From: Magnolia sinica
Lineage: Eukaryota > Streptophyta > Magnoliopsida > Magnoliales > Magnoliaceae
Assembly (NCBI RefSeq): GCF_029962835.1
Contig: NC_080579.1
Location: 77,622,459 to 77,686,458 of the forward strand
Direction: 5' to 3'
DNA length: 64,000 nucleotides
A program made the translations under genes and the position numbers. Below are positions 45,904 to 58,600 of this stretch, one piece after another (within the stretch, counting starts at the first letter, position 1; each line of letters begins with the position of its first letter). Under the pieces are notes generated by a model, which worked only from the letters and a program-made list of their open reading frames with translations, was not told the DNA's origin and ran no database searches.

Positions 45904-46383
45904 GGCCTCTATCTGGACTGATATCTGTCTTGGTGAGAGAAGACGCAATCCGCTTCACAGCTGATTAACATTGTTCATCTGACCATTTGTCATAAAACAG
46001 CGCACATGATGAACCTCGAGACAGCACGTGTACATTGGTGATTAACCAAAAACAAATGTGTACGAGATCCACAGCATTCATCGAGTTCTATCCACCGTTA
46101 TCATGTAAAAATCATCCAATTTCAAGCGTTTGGTGGGCCGTAAATGTACAAACTCTCGACATGTAATTATAATCGTCCATTTTTCTCTTTTCTAATACAT
46201 GTATGACGTACCAGACAAGTGAACTTACTGAATTCTTTTTTACCAAATAATAGAAATTAGTGGTCCACACCTCACGAACATGTTGGATATCACTCACGTA
46301 ATCCATATTGGGGCGTGTGCTGCGAGGAAATCTCTCAATCTCAAGCGAGCAGGTTCCGTTCACATTACTCAATGTTCAGTTCC
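45904..46383. other. Upstream region of the golgin gene
   Basis: Non-coding. It contains GCACGTGTAC near 46025 and no repeat family that I recognise. The P copy ends at its left side. Confidence 0.4.
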
Positions 46384-46420
46384 CACGTGCCCCGGGCCCG
46401 AGCGCGGGCGCTTGCACGTG
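46384..46420 (+). promoter_or_regulatory. Two G-boxes (CACGTG) in the golgin promoter
   Basis: CACGTG occurs at 46384-46389 and 46415-46420 in a short GC-rich island, about 180-215 bp before the start codon. G-boxes bind plant bZIP and bHLH factors. Their use here is inferred. Confidence 0.5.
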
Positions 46421-46599
46421 CGGATATATGCGCCTGTCCTTCTGTGCCACTCCAAAACCGGCGCTTCCTCATTTCTCATCGTTCAGTCCCAGCTCCATCT
46501 CCAAGCAAGCGCATCTTAGCAGGCTCTCCCCTAAAATGCGCCATGGGTGACTAACATCAGCTTCTCTTGTGCAATCTCCGCTTCTCAATTTCAAGAATC

Positions 46600-46653
46600 A
46601 TGGCAGGTTGGATCTCATCCAAACTCAAAGTCGCTGAAACCCTCCTCCAGCAG
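46600..46653 (+). CDS. GC2: Golgin exon 1 (coding part)
   Basis: Eighteen codons ending CTCCAGCAG before the donor GTAAGAA. The intron after it is only 92 bp. The upstream ATGs around 46280-46540 belong to unrelated short frames. This ATG is chosen because the peptide matches the conserved golgin N-terminus. Confidence 0.93.
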
Positions 46654-49600
46654 GTAAGAATTCTCAGATCCATCACTGCTTTTTATTTTTTTGAATATTT
46701 TACATCTCTACCGTTAATCCTATCTAATTCGTACCGGCCCATCAGATCGATCAGCAAGCGGCGGAATCCCTTCGAAAAAATGAGAGGCCTCGATCCGACG
46801 ATGTGCCGGTCGGTGAAACCCTAGCAAGGACCGAATCGATCCCATTGAAGGATCAACTTAAGAAGAAAGCGCCGGATCGGAACCGTCCGCATCGAGATCT
46901 GAGGAGAGGTTATGATCCAGAGAGGCATCGGAAGAAACTTGATGCGGTCGAGAAACCCAATTCGAGTTCGGTTGAGAAACCCAACTCGAAAATTAGTCCG
47001 GCTGCTGCTGTGGCCGACAGTGACTGGACTGAACTCCTTGGATCGCCGGATCCAATCACACCCGTCGATCACCAGAATGGGGTGCCTGGGCCCGGCCTAC
47101 GGAGGGATCAGAAGAAGCTTGGCATTGGGGTTTCGAGCGCACCGTTGGAGGGAAGGAGGAGTCTTTTGAAAGTCGGAAGGAGATCAGATGTCACGTCGGA
47201 CAACAAGGTGGGTTTCGAGGCTTCTGATGGGGATAGAAGATGGAGCAATGAAGAAGTGGGCTTGTCTGGAAGTTCTGATTTTTCTGATTCGATTCAGAGA
47301 AAACCTGTTTGGGAATCTCGAGTGTTAGAGAGTAATGTTGTGATGGAGCCGAAAGAGGATGGGAATGGAGATGTGGTGATCCCGGCGACTTTGGAAAATG
47401 GGCTGCAATCTCATTCAGAAAATTTCAGTGCTGGAGAGGATGGTTTTGTGTCAGTGTCAGTGTCAGGTGCAGCTGATGAGATTGATGATTTGAAGAGAGA
47501 AGTGCATGGCAATAGTATTGGCCAGAGAGATGGGCCAGATGTAGCTGTGGGCCATTCCATTCCTGATGACTTGCCAAGGAGTTTTTCAGGAAGTGACGAA
47601 CGGTCAGATTCGGATACAGATTCAAGTTTGACGTCTGATTCAGAAGATGAGAAGGAGGAAAGGAGAAAGAGACAGGAACAAATTTTGGCTGAGGAAGTGG
47701 CTGCTAAAGCAATTGAGGCCATAAAAGAGCGGGAGAACATGGTCGCAAGGTTGGAGGGAGAGAAGCAGAGCCTGGAGAAGATGCTCGATGAACGAGAAAA
47801 GCAACAAGCACAAGAGGTCATACTTTGTGCTTATTTTTCTATTTGTTTGCTTTCTGCGCCTTCTATATTTTAGAAAGTAATTGAAAAGTGGTGGAGTGTT
47901 TATTGTGCTTTATAAAATGGCATTTGGCTGTGTTTGGATGCACATGTGAATTGAATAGCGAACTTTCAGTTTAAGCAAGAGCAAATGACAAAAAGTTAAC
48001 AATGGTCACTAGCATTCATAATCGGGAACTAGCCCTCAAATTCCAGTTAGTTTCTTCCAAGTCCAACCATAATGTAATTTGACCACAGTTTGGAGCCTAG
48101 GCCCTTGGCGTGAATGCGAAGGATGGAAGTTACGATTTGGTTTATGTACACTGTAATAGACTAGTAATTCCAATTCAAGCCAAAATTGACCCAAACACAC
48201 CCTATTGTCACCAGTAACTTTGAAGCTGTGACTAAGCAAGGAAATGTCACTTCATATTCCTTTTTTCGTTTGAAGCTATTTATCATGGCATGCCATTTTT
48301 GCTAATTTAGTGGTGTGGCATTGTTGTTCGTGTTGTTGATATTAGTTCAAGCCATAAACTTTTAACACTTGCCATTGCTAGTATATATGAATTAGACAAA
48401 GTTGTTCATAACATGGTGTGCCGTAAAGGCCATTACATAAAGGTAACAGTGGCAACCGTTACACGTTACGGGGTTGTAATGTTACAGAGAAAATGACCCG
48501 TAAAGGCCATTACAGCCCCCGTAACGGCCCGTTACCCCCCCCCCCCCCCCCTAAGTAAATGCTGTAACAATCCTATATCGGTCCATTATGGAGTTGATAT
48601 AGGTTCTTTGTTTTTTTTTTTTTTTCCAATTAAAAGAAAGATACTGTAATAGCCGTTATGGTCCCCGAAATGGCCGTTACACCCCGTATTGTAAAGGTAA
48701 TGGTGGTGCCCGTTACAACCACCCTTATGGAATACCTTACTTCATAATTGCATAATTGTTAGAGGAAATTAGGAATTATCAAGGAATATGCCTCTATATT
48801 TCACCCATACTTTCAAGAATTGTATTCAAAGCAGATCAAGTGACAAGTGGCTAGGAGGGTGTTCTCCCTCTTATGGTTGTTTGCACTTAGTAAAGCTTTC
48901 CCCTTTTGTAATTTTTTTACTCCCTTTGTTTTGATCTTTGTCTTTTCATAAGATATTGTTTATCAATTAAATAAGAGAATTTCTAATCAATCCACTTGTC
49001 TACTATTCCATGCCCATATATTTTGGATGGTTGAGAATTAAACACTTCATCTTGCTCGTATTAGCCCTGTTAAAGTGACATGTTTGAGTAATTAGCATTC
49101 CATGCACACTCTCTACCTTGGAGACGAGAATATTCAACAACTTGAAAATGCCTCTGAAAGTGCAACTTATCGTGAGGTTAACCAATCAGCAGAAGTGATC
49201 TAATCTTGTATAAAGAAAGTAGATCAATTCATGCATACATTGTGAGAATTCCCTAAACAAGTTGATGAATCTAGCGGGGAAGGAAACCAAAGACTGGAGT
49301 TAGAAATCAAGATTCAAGACAATGCTAGTGATCTGGGGTGATATCCACATGTTCAAATACAGAAATGTGTTATGACGATGCATCCTTTGGTTGTTTTTCT
49401 CTGTGTGTGTGTGTGTGGCAACCACAAATAAAGGCCAAAGACAAAAACAAGACTCACTCATAGCCAAAGCAGGCAATACAATGCAAAACCTCATAGTGCG
49501 TAACAGTTGCCACTGTTACCGTTATGTAACGGCTGTTACGACACACCATGAACAAATGGCTTGGCGACAACATTTTCATAACATGTCCACATCCTTAGGA

Positions 49601-52600
49601 AGGTTGTGATATCGTGTCGTGTACAATTTTATTGACGGGGCATCAACGTGAACAGGCGTTAGGTGAGGGTAAGGAAGGGGAGGGTACCTGGAAGCAAGTA
49701 GGAAAGAAGAGAGCTCCATGAAAGGGAGGTGGTTAGGGCTTTAAGGAAGATTTCCCTACTTTGTTCATAAAAGCTTATCGGAGTAGTTGCCGATTAATTT
49801 CTCAAGGGTTTTTGGGCGTGCAAGAGTTGTGATGGAGGTGGTGGTCCCACATCATCGTGGATTTGCCATTCCTCATGGCTTTACTTTCGTGAGGATGAAA
49901 TCAGAGGAGGATATAGAGAAGGCTATGCATATGTTGAATGCTGAGAGCTTTGTGGGGAAGAAATGACTGTGTAGAGAGCTATATTTGGTCCAGATGTGGT
50001 AAATAGGGAGGAGGCTACGATGGGTGCTATTAGCTCTGGGGAGAGGCAAGGGGAGCAGGTATGAGCTAGGCGGTATGAGTACGATTGTGGCAAGTTAGGT
50101 AGGAAAATGTCTCTCTTGAGGTGCAACAGACGGTGGTAGGTAAGACCCGCTCCTTCAAGGAAGTTGTGGTAGGGGTTAGTTCATATCAAAATATGCTAGT
50201 AGGATGTGGAACATACCATAAAGAGGAGTGCGTAAAGCTGGGTCAGGGGAAATGGGTGTGGAAGTCAACCTATGCTATGGGGCCAGAGGTATGCGCTGAT
50301 CCCTCGTTAGTGGAAGGTGCATGGGTTGCGCAGCTTGCGCTTCAATGGTTGGTGGTTGCGGTGACGAAGGTAGGAGCCTTGGTGTCTTAGGTAAAATCAT
50401 GACTGAAGGCCTAATGTAATTTGGATGAGAGTGACCACAGGATAAAACCTTTGAGCGAGAACAAACCTTGGATTTTCATCGGGCCATAGACTAATATTGA
50501 TCAAATGGTGATGGCTGGGACCTTATTCAATGAGGGGCTGATAAAATCTATAAGAAAGTGGTAAGACTAGCTCTTTCTTTTGGAAGAGTGTTGGTTTTTG
50601 ATATGAGGCATTTCGATTGAACTATGGTGTAGGAAGGTGTTCCTGGTTGTCAGGGGATGTCTAGGGAGGCGGTAGCTATCGACGAAGGCATGGAGGTAGG
50701 GGAAAACATCAGTGCAACTCGACTCTGCATTAGGAAGAAGAAGTCTATCCATGAGCTTGAATCGGTATCACTCTCTGTTTGCAAGGTTCATTTGGAGCTG
50801 AGAGTTGAAAGGGAAAGGGAAAGGGTGTTCCTTGTAGGTGGGAGAGGCTTAGAGGAGAAGTGTAACGCCTCGGATTTCGTAACTCGAGTATAGTACTCTT
50901 CAAACGAAATCCCAAGTGTTAAACTTAGGGGAAAGACACACGTAGGTGTGTTTTCCAACATTTTCGCACAGTCGTATTAACATTCACATAGCTGGCATCA
51001 AAATATAAGCAAGTAAACCACACATTGAGTTAAGTTCCAAACAACATCACACACAAATCCAAATATATGCCATATGACTTAATACAAACCAAATGTTTGA
51101 ATCGGACAAGTGCAAAAAGGTAAACTATCAAACTACCGGTTGAGCTCGAAGAGCTTGGCCGGACTCAAATAAGGCTCCTTCACTCCATGGTCCTCACAGG
51201 CATCCACAGGTGCATCCATGGGTATGTCATCACATCGATCTATACCTGCATTAACTGTTTGTTTTTCGAATTTGAAAGCGTGAGTGGCCATCTCAGTGAG
51301 AAATTCTCCCCAAGATTATACATCCGTCATAATAGTCAAGTATAATTTCAATAAGAACTAAACAAACACAACATATATTTTATAAAAGCAAATCTTGTTT
51401 AAATGAATGGATACATGAAGGCACATCACCCTGGGGATGCACATCCAGCTGGCTGTGTGAGTAAAGTCACGATGTAAAAGAACTACCATACGATGACCCG
51501 ACATCACTAAGGACGTACATTGACATCATTAGGTGAGTTCATATAATGACACGATATTGCAAGGAACATGCATCGACATCATGACCCGACATCACTAAGG
51601 ACATACACTGGCATCATGTCCCGACATTCCAGGTGACATCGGCGTCCAACAAGTGCCATGAATGCATTATTAGCTGAACCTTTATTATTCGAATTTACAT
51701 ACAATCAATTAGGGAAACTCCTTTCCACTTAGTGACCCTTCAAATAATCAAATCAAGATCAATTAATAATCATTGTACACAGTCCATCATGGACATCAAA
51801 GCGCAATCCCACAATGCAAGTGAATGACCAGGCAATGACCCGGCATCACAAGGAATATACATCGACATTATGACCTGGCATCACTAAAGACACACATCGC
51901 AAGTGACATACATCGGTATTATGACCCGACATCGCAAGTGACATACATCGGTATTATGACCCGGCAAGTCCAACGTGCCAAGAGGGCATTGAACAAGTCA
52001 GAAAGTGACGCCAAATTGTACACTATCAAGGTAATATATCCATCGCAAATGGGCCAACTAAGCTTCATGGTAGTCCAAAGATGTGTTCATATTCAATCAA
52101 CCAATAGATGTATCTCCAATCAAGTTTTCCATGTGGTAATCCAAACCACAAACCAATTCTAAATGTGACAATCCACACCACACCAATCAATTCATATTCT
52201 CCCACAAACCCTCAACACATCATTCCTTTTCACATGCATCCCATTCTTCTCCCATTTCCACTACAAATTACACATGTAATTCACAAATGCGACATTCAAA
52301 TTAGAGCTACCACAAATGCCACATTCAAATTAGAGCAACCACAAATGGCACATTTACATGAATTCAAACATATTAGATTTCATACGCATTTAAATTATAT
52401 CAAAACATGCTAGAATTCGTAATCATGCGAATTACACATAGCAAGAGTTCTAATAATGTGATCTTAAGCATTCAAGAGAGTGTACATAAGTGGATTGTTC
52501 AAATCAAAAGTCCTAATCATGTGATTTTAAGTATTAAGAGATGGTGCACATGTAGGTTATGTAATCCAAGTTGTTCAATTTACAAGGTTTTATAAATTCA

Positions 52601-55600
52601 ACCAAAGCAACAATTTGAAATCGATACTATTACGAAACTAGAATTTCGGTGGAAAGCTTGAAGGGTAAATCCTCACCTCCAAATCAGATTGCCTTGATCT
52701 GGTGAAATCTTGACCCGGATGTGACTCCATCGGAATGGATCTCAAGATGAGGATTTGCGGAAAATCAAATTCCCTACATTGAAATTAAAAATCAATTCAA
52801 CCAATCCTACTTTAAGTTCTAATTTGAACTCTAGTAGGAAGTTGAAAGGTTAACTCACCTAAACTCAACTCAAAAGCAAGTCCATTTCAATTCGGACCCA
52901 AATTAGATAATTTCAACGTTAATTTCCTACATCAATTTGGGAAATTATAATCCATTAACTTTTTATTGAATTCTAATTAGAAATCAATAAGAGGTTTGAG
53001 ACATAAACCCACCTCAAACTGATCCAATTCCCACTACGAAATTGATCCGGACTAGCTCATATGAGGTGTATTCCAATGTGGTGAATTTGGGGGATTCCAA
53101 TTCTCTATATTCAATCAGAAAATTAAAGCCCATTAGACCTAATTCAATCTCTAGTTAGAACTCAATAGGAGGGTTGAGATATTATATACCTCAATTGACC
53201 TGAATCCCAAACTTGAATTGACTTCAACCTTGGAATCCAAATGAGATATGTGAAAACTTACAATTTCTACAATTTAAAATGGAAATTAACATCAATTTAT
53301 TTTAATTCAAAATAGATTTAGAATTTTGGAAATTGTGGAATTCCACTTACCTTGCCAAACCGAGTTAACTCGACTTGATGATAACCAAATCCTCTCTCGA
53401 TCTCGACTCAACTAGATCAACCTCGAACTCGGAACCGATGACTCAAACCAGTTGAGGACTCGAACCAGCTCATCGATCCAACAACTGTGTTGTTGAATAA
53501 GCTAACCAAAACTAGCTCTCCAACATCGACGAGAAACTCACTAAGTTACTCGGTTCGATTTTGCTCGGCCAAATCATGTTCTTCCTCAACACAACCATGA
53601 TGCGATCCTCCCAGCAAAAACCTCTGTTGCTGCTTAACACGGAAAGATCTGAACCAGATCAGATCTGACTTTGGATAGGGAGCAATTCACTGATTCGACG
53701 ACCTGATGAGTCGGATATCTTCCAACGTTTAGAAACCCGAGTTGGCAGAAACTCGAGACTCGGTTGGCCCCTTTGCTGGTTCGCTCACCCCACAGAGATA
53801 CTCAAAGATGGCAGATCCTTAAGTCGATCTAACCACTGTTGACTCAGAGAAAACCTCCCGAAATGATGATGGTTGATGACCTGATGGGACTCAATCTTGA
53901 GTCAATCTGCTACCGATTTGTTGGATATTCAATTAGAGGAAAACCACTAGCGAAACTATCTCTCAACTTTCCTTTCTATCTCACTGGGTGTTCAACAACA
54001 TCTGGACTCGGCCCAGACCCGCCCCTCTTGAGACAAGAACTCGGTCTAGACCCACTTTTATTGCCCCGCGACTCGGTCCAGACCCACTCGAATCGACCCG
54101 CGACTCGGCTGAGTTGCACAATCCTCTCTCTCTCTCTCTCTCAAACTCCCTCAATTTCTCTCTCTTTCTCTCTCTCTCTCTTAGTTTTGATTGCAAAGAA
54201 GGTTGCCCTAACAAAAGAGGGCAATTTACAGCCTTTGGATTCTCGTCTCGATCCTTTGAAAGCTAATCAAGTGATTAGTCATGCAGTGTTCCACATCAAC
54301 AATGCGCGAACAAGGAAAACTTCATTGAATTAGTCCGTGATCACGCCGGATCAGCTTGCATGACCTAAACAACCTTCAAGGATGGGTTTCTGGGTCACTA
54401 GCCCTGCTATTGGATGTCCCATATCACATATCAGAAGTTGAATGACCTGGTGTGATTTTCTTGTCCGATTGGAGAAGATGACCCGACCTTTAATGGTGGG
54501 TCATGATCGGATGGCTCATCTTTTGATCTGTTGCTTATAACGTGTATAGGCACGTTTGCGCTTACACGTGCGATCTGTTTGGTTTTTATCGAAATCTCCT
54601 CCCGCTCAAGATGGCGGTTTAGATCAACCGCATGATCCATGGTGGTGGCCCACAATTCGGTCAAACGGATGTTGTCTGTTTAACTTTCACTGGTGGGAAT
54701 CAGAAAGGAGAAGAAGGAACTTCGGGTCATCGGGTCAATGCCCGATTGGAGTTTGGGTAGCCTACGGGTGCATGCTCGTTGGTGCACACGCCGAGCTAAG
54801 GTGGGGTCCACAATGATGTGTCTTGAGATCTACTCCGCCCATCAGTTTCAACTGCCCCTATAAGGACATCAATTTAACAATGAGGCAAATCCATATTTCA
54901 GGTGGACCACACCAAGTGGATTTGGGTTTTAAGTGTTGATTATTAACAATCCAACGATCGGATTCTTTCTCAATATGATCACCAACCATTGTAAAGGTTC
55001 CTAGCCTTGTCTAGAGGGATTTTAGTAGTTGTTTTAGAAATCTGATGGCTGGATGGTGTGATCAAGTGGTGGATTGTTAAATTTAGTGTTATGGCCCGAC
55101 TGAGTCTCGAAATTGATTTTGTATAGTTCAATTCACCTATTAAGTTGACACAATAAGTTTCTTCATGATTCAAGTTCTAGGAATAGGTTTTCACGCACAA
55201 AATTTCCAATTTCCAATTGTAAGTGGTGTATTTTTTACATGTGTATATATAATTAATTGAAAATTTCCTAGGTGACACCCGAGGACTTCCAATACCCAAG
55301 TATTGGAAAGTTCGAGGTGTTACAAGAAGGGAGGGAGTAGCTCCATCGATCATGACAGACGGCGAAAGGAAAGGAGATGGTGCACCATTTCGGCACTCTA
55401 GAGGACTTCCAAATGGAGGTGGGAGTCGTGCTTGAAGCTGGTTGGGAAGCAGGAGGTTAGTGGACATGTGGAGTGCTCTTGTGCTTTCGTTGGTTTTTGA
55501 TGCTCCTCAAGTGCATTGGCTAGGAGATCCTCTTCACCTAAGGGGTACGTGGCTACTGCTATAGCTTCGCACGAGGTGTTCAGTAGCACTTGTGTCAAGG

Positions 55601-58600
55601 ATGTTTGTTCTTGAGAAGTTCTCGAATTTTGAAGAGAGGTTTGGCTGGAGGTGTAGGTTCAGGTACACGTGCACGTGGTGGATCTGATGGAGGAATAAAG
55701 AAGGCTCAGGTTCCAACCCTCACTTTGAGGCAAGATAATGTCACACGTGGTATCTCGTCGGCTGCTATTGAGCCACGTGATTTTTACATGAAGCGCATTG
55801 GCCTCAGCACTTCGGAGAAAGAGACAGGTAGCGTTTTATCTCATTGTTTTGCATTAAGAGAGCTTATACAGCATAACACGTGGCAGGTGACGTCATGCCA
55901 AGGAGTAAACGATCATGCTTTTCCTTCGATTGAAGTGGTCAGTGTGACGATTCTTAGCTCCCACCCATGTTTTATGAAGCATGTGAGTCGGGAATGGTGT
56001 CAAGGGCCTTTAAGTTAGGAAGTGCAACCCCTTGTTCCTTACTTTCGGTGCGGGCCAGCATCAGTTCTTTTAAGAAAGCAAAGGAACCTTTAACTCCAAC
56101 CTCTCTTCTTGTTACAAGACAAGTCCATTCACTGTAAGAAGACAACACACAGGGCAGGCGTCTTTCCTCTCTAGAGGATGCTCATGCAGACCAGATGGGT
56201 GAGCAGAGTGATGACAATCAGCTAGTAAGGAATAGTTGAGACGAGGCAGATGAAGGTGAAGATATGGCGATTGCAATGTATCAATCCCAGTCAGAAGGAG
56301 AAAGTGATACATCCTTGGAGATGGTGTCTACTTTATATGGAGAGGATCTCACGGAGACCTTGGATGTCACTCTGTCACTAGTAATAGTTGACAGATCTGA
56401 GGATGATAATAGAACTGATGATATGCTTCTAGCGATGGCTCGAGTGCTCGATTGCAAGGTCCACGACATCAACCTCATGGAAGAGGAATCGGAATGGTCT
56501 AAGAATGTCATTGACAGAGTCGGTAAGCTGTTGGGTATGTCTTTCGAAGATTAAGATGAAGATGCAAGGCCCTATTTCAGTTTGTTGAACAAAGGGGGAA
56601 TCCATAACTTGGTGATTCAAAGGTCCATAAAGAAGAACTCTAAATGGCAGAGAGAATTGGTGAGTTTGGAGAGCTCAGTCCATTACGAAGCGACCATCAA
56701 GTCTAGTGGCTCCCAGAGGGGGGGAAGGGCAAGGTCTGTTTCTCAATGAATGTGCTAAGTTGGGACGTCATGGGTTGAGTGTAAGTTAAAAAAAGGCTTC
56801 AGATCAAGGAGATGTGCAGGAAATTGAAAGCTCAATTTATTACCCTCCAAGAAACCAAGCTTCAATCTATTGACAGAATTGACCCTTGTTTCGGTGTGGG
56901 GGGTTGAGCAAAAAGATTGGATATCTTTCGATGCTTCTAGGACATGAGGAATTTTGGTGGTCTGGAATTCTGATATTTGGGGAAAGGAAGATATCTAGTG
57001 CATAAACTATTCTTCTTAAATGGTTCTAACTGACAAAGCTTCAGGTTTCAAGTGGGTGTTATCGGCAGTTTATGGCCCATGCAAGTCTGATAAGAAGGCC
57101 ATGTTCTGGGAGGAGCTGCAAGCCATTCTAGAGAAGTGGCCGCTACCCTAGTGTATTGGTGGGGATTTCAATCTCATAAGATTTAGCTTTGAGAAGTTGA
57201 ATGGCTGTCGTTTAACCATAAGTATGAAAGAATTTGCTTCGTGGATCTAAAGTTACGATTTGGTAAACATTCCTATGAATGGGGTTAAATATTTATGTGG
57301 TCAAATGGGCAAACGAGGCCATTATATCATTGCTAGACAGATTTCTTGTATCTTTAGAATGGCTGTACAAATTTCCTATGACTCAGTTAAAGGGGCTTCC
57401 TCAACCAGTATCAGATCACCGTCCTATATTGCTAAAAGTTGCTATGGAGAGCTGGGGGCCAAAGCTGTTCCACTTTGAGCTTTCGTGGTTGGAGGTGGAG
57501 GGCTTCGCGGGGCTAGTTAGGGAATGGTGGCCATCGTTTCAAGTGAAAGGGTCAGCTGTTTTCCAGTTGCATCATAAATTGAAGTTACTAAAGAAAAATT
57601 GAAAATATGGAAGGAAGAGGTTTATAGGGCAAGAGAGGATGAGGTGACTTCGATTCTCGACGAAGTTCATAGTTTGGATATGAAGGAAGAGGAGGGCGAG
57701 CTGTCCAATGAAGAAAGAGCAAGACATGCTACGCTTTCTTTGTTTTACTTGCAATGGCTCAAGGAAGAGGAAATTAAGTGGAGGAAACAGTCGAGGGCGA
57801 CTTGCTTAAAAGAAGGAGATAAGCATACTGGATTCTTTCACAACATAGCCTCTACAAGAGCTAGACATAACATAATCAGTTTCCTAGTAGTGGATGGTTC
57901 AAGATTGGAGGATGAGTCACAAGTCTGTGAAGCAATAGTCCTATTCTATAAAAACTTGCTTACCAAAGAGGAAAGCAAGCGGCCTCGGTTTGATAATCTT
58001 CACTTCAATCGGTTGACGGATGATGAATCGGGGCTTTTGGAAAAGCCAGTATTTGAAAGTGAAATTAAAGAGGCGGTGGACAGTTTGGGAAGAGATAAGG
58101 CCTCGGGACCCAACATTACCCGCAGACTTTTTTCCAAGTGTTTTGGTTCATGCTTACGTCTGATATTATAGAATTTTTTGATGAATTCTTCAAGAAAGGT
58201 AGTCTTCCTCCCGAGCTTGGGACATCCTTCATTGCCATAATCCCCAAAGTAGATGGGGCAGAATGTATGAAGGACTTAAAACCATAAGTCTTATTGGTAG
58301 CCCATACAAAATTCTAGCCTAGATTCTTGCATCCAAGTTTTGATCCATGATTAGAAATTTAATTGTAGTGAAGCAGGGAGCCTTCGTGTCAGGCAAACAA
58401 ATCACGAATAGTGCTCTTATTGCCCATGAGTGCATTGACTCTAGATTTAGGGAAGGAACGCCATGCATTGTGTGAAAATTGGACATCAAGCAAGCCTACG
58501 ACCATGTAGATTGGGAATTCCTTGATTATCTTTTGGATAGAATGGGATGTGGGGTCAGATGGAGAAATTGGATTCAAGGTTGCATCAGTTCAGTAGTTTA

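Larger units (their letters stand above)
50861..55324 (-). mobile_element. Long non-coding LTR-like unit D (4.5 kb), probable giant solo LTR, inside the LINE
   Basis: The plus-strand ends are TGTAACGCCTCGG and TTCGAGGTGTTACA, inverted relatives of each other, with a perfect AGAAG duplication at 50856-50860 and 55325-55329. The block CTCACTGAGATGGCCACTCAC (read on the minus strand, about 51275-51300) and the CAGGTATAGATCG that follows it resemble late parts of plant gypsy LTRs, so minus orientation is likely. No protein domain is seen; ORFs at 53839-54333 are repeat-like. It is not closely similar to A-C, so it represents a second family of the same kind. Confidence 0.78.

Noticed and set aside
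47411-47821. A 136-codon minus-strand frame
   Set aside because: It is the antisense shadow of golgin exon 2, rich in Ser because of the acidic sense strand.
50121-50390. An 89-codon frame as an independent gene
   Set aside because: It lies within LINE ORF1 on the same strand and shows no separate domain.
53839-54333. A 164-codon frame in unit D
   Set aside because: Its length comes from a CT-rich tract free of stops. It has no domain and lies inside a non-coding LTR-like unit.
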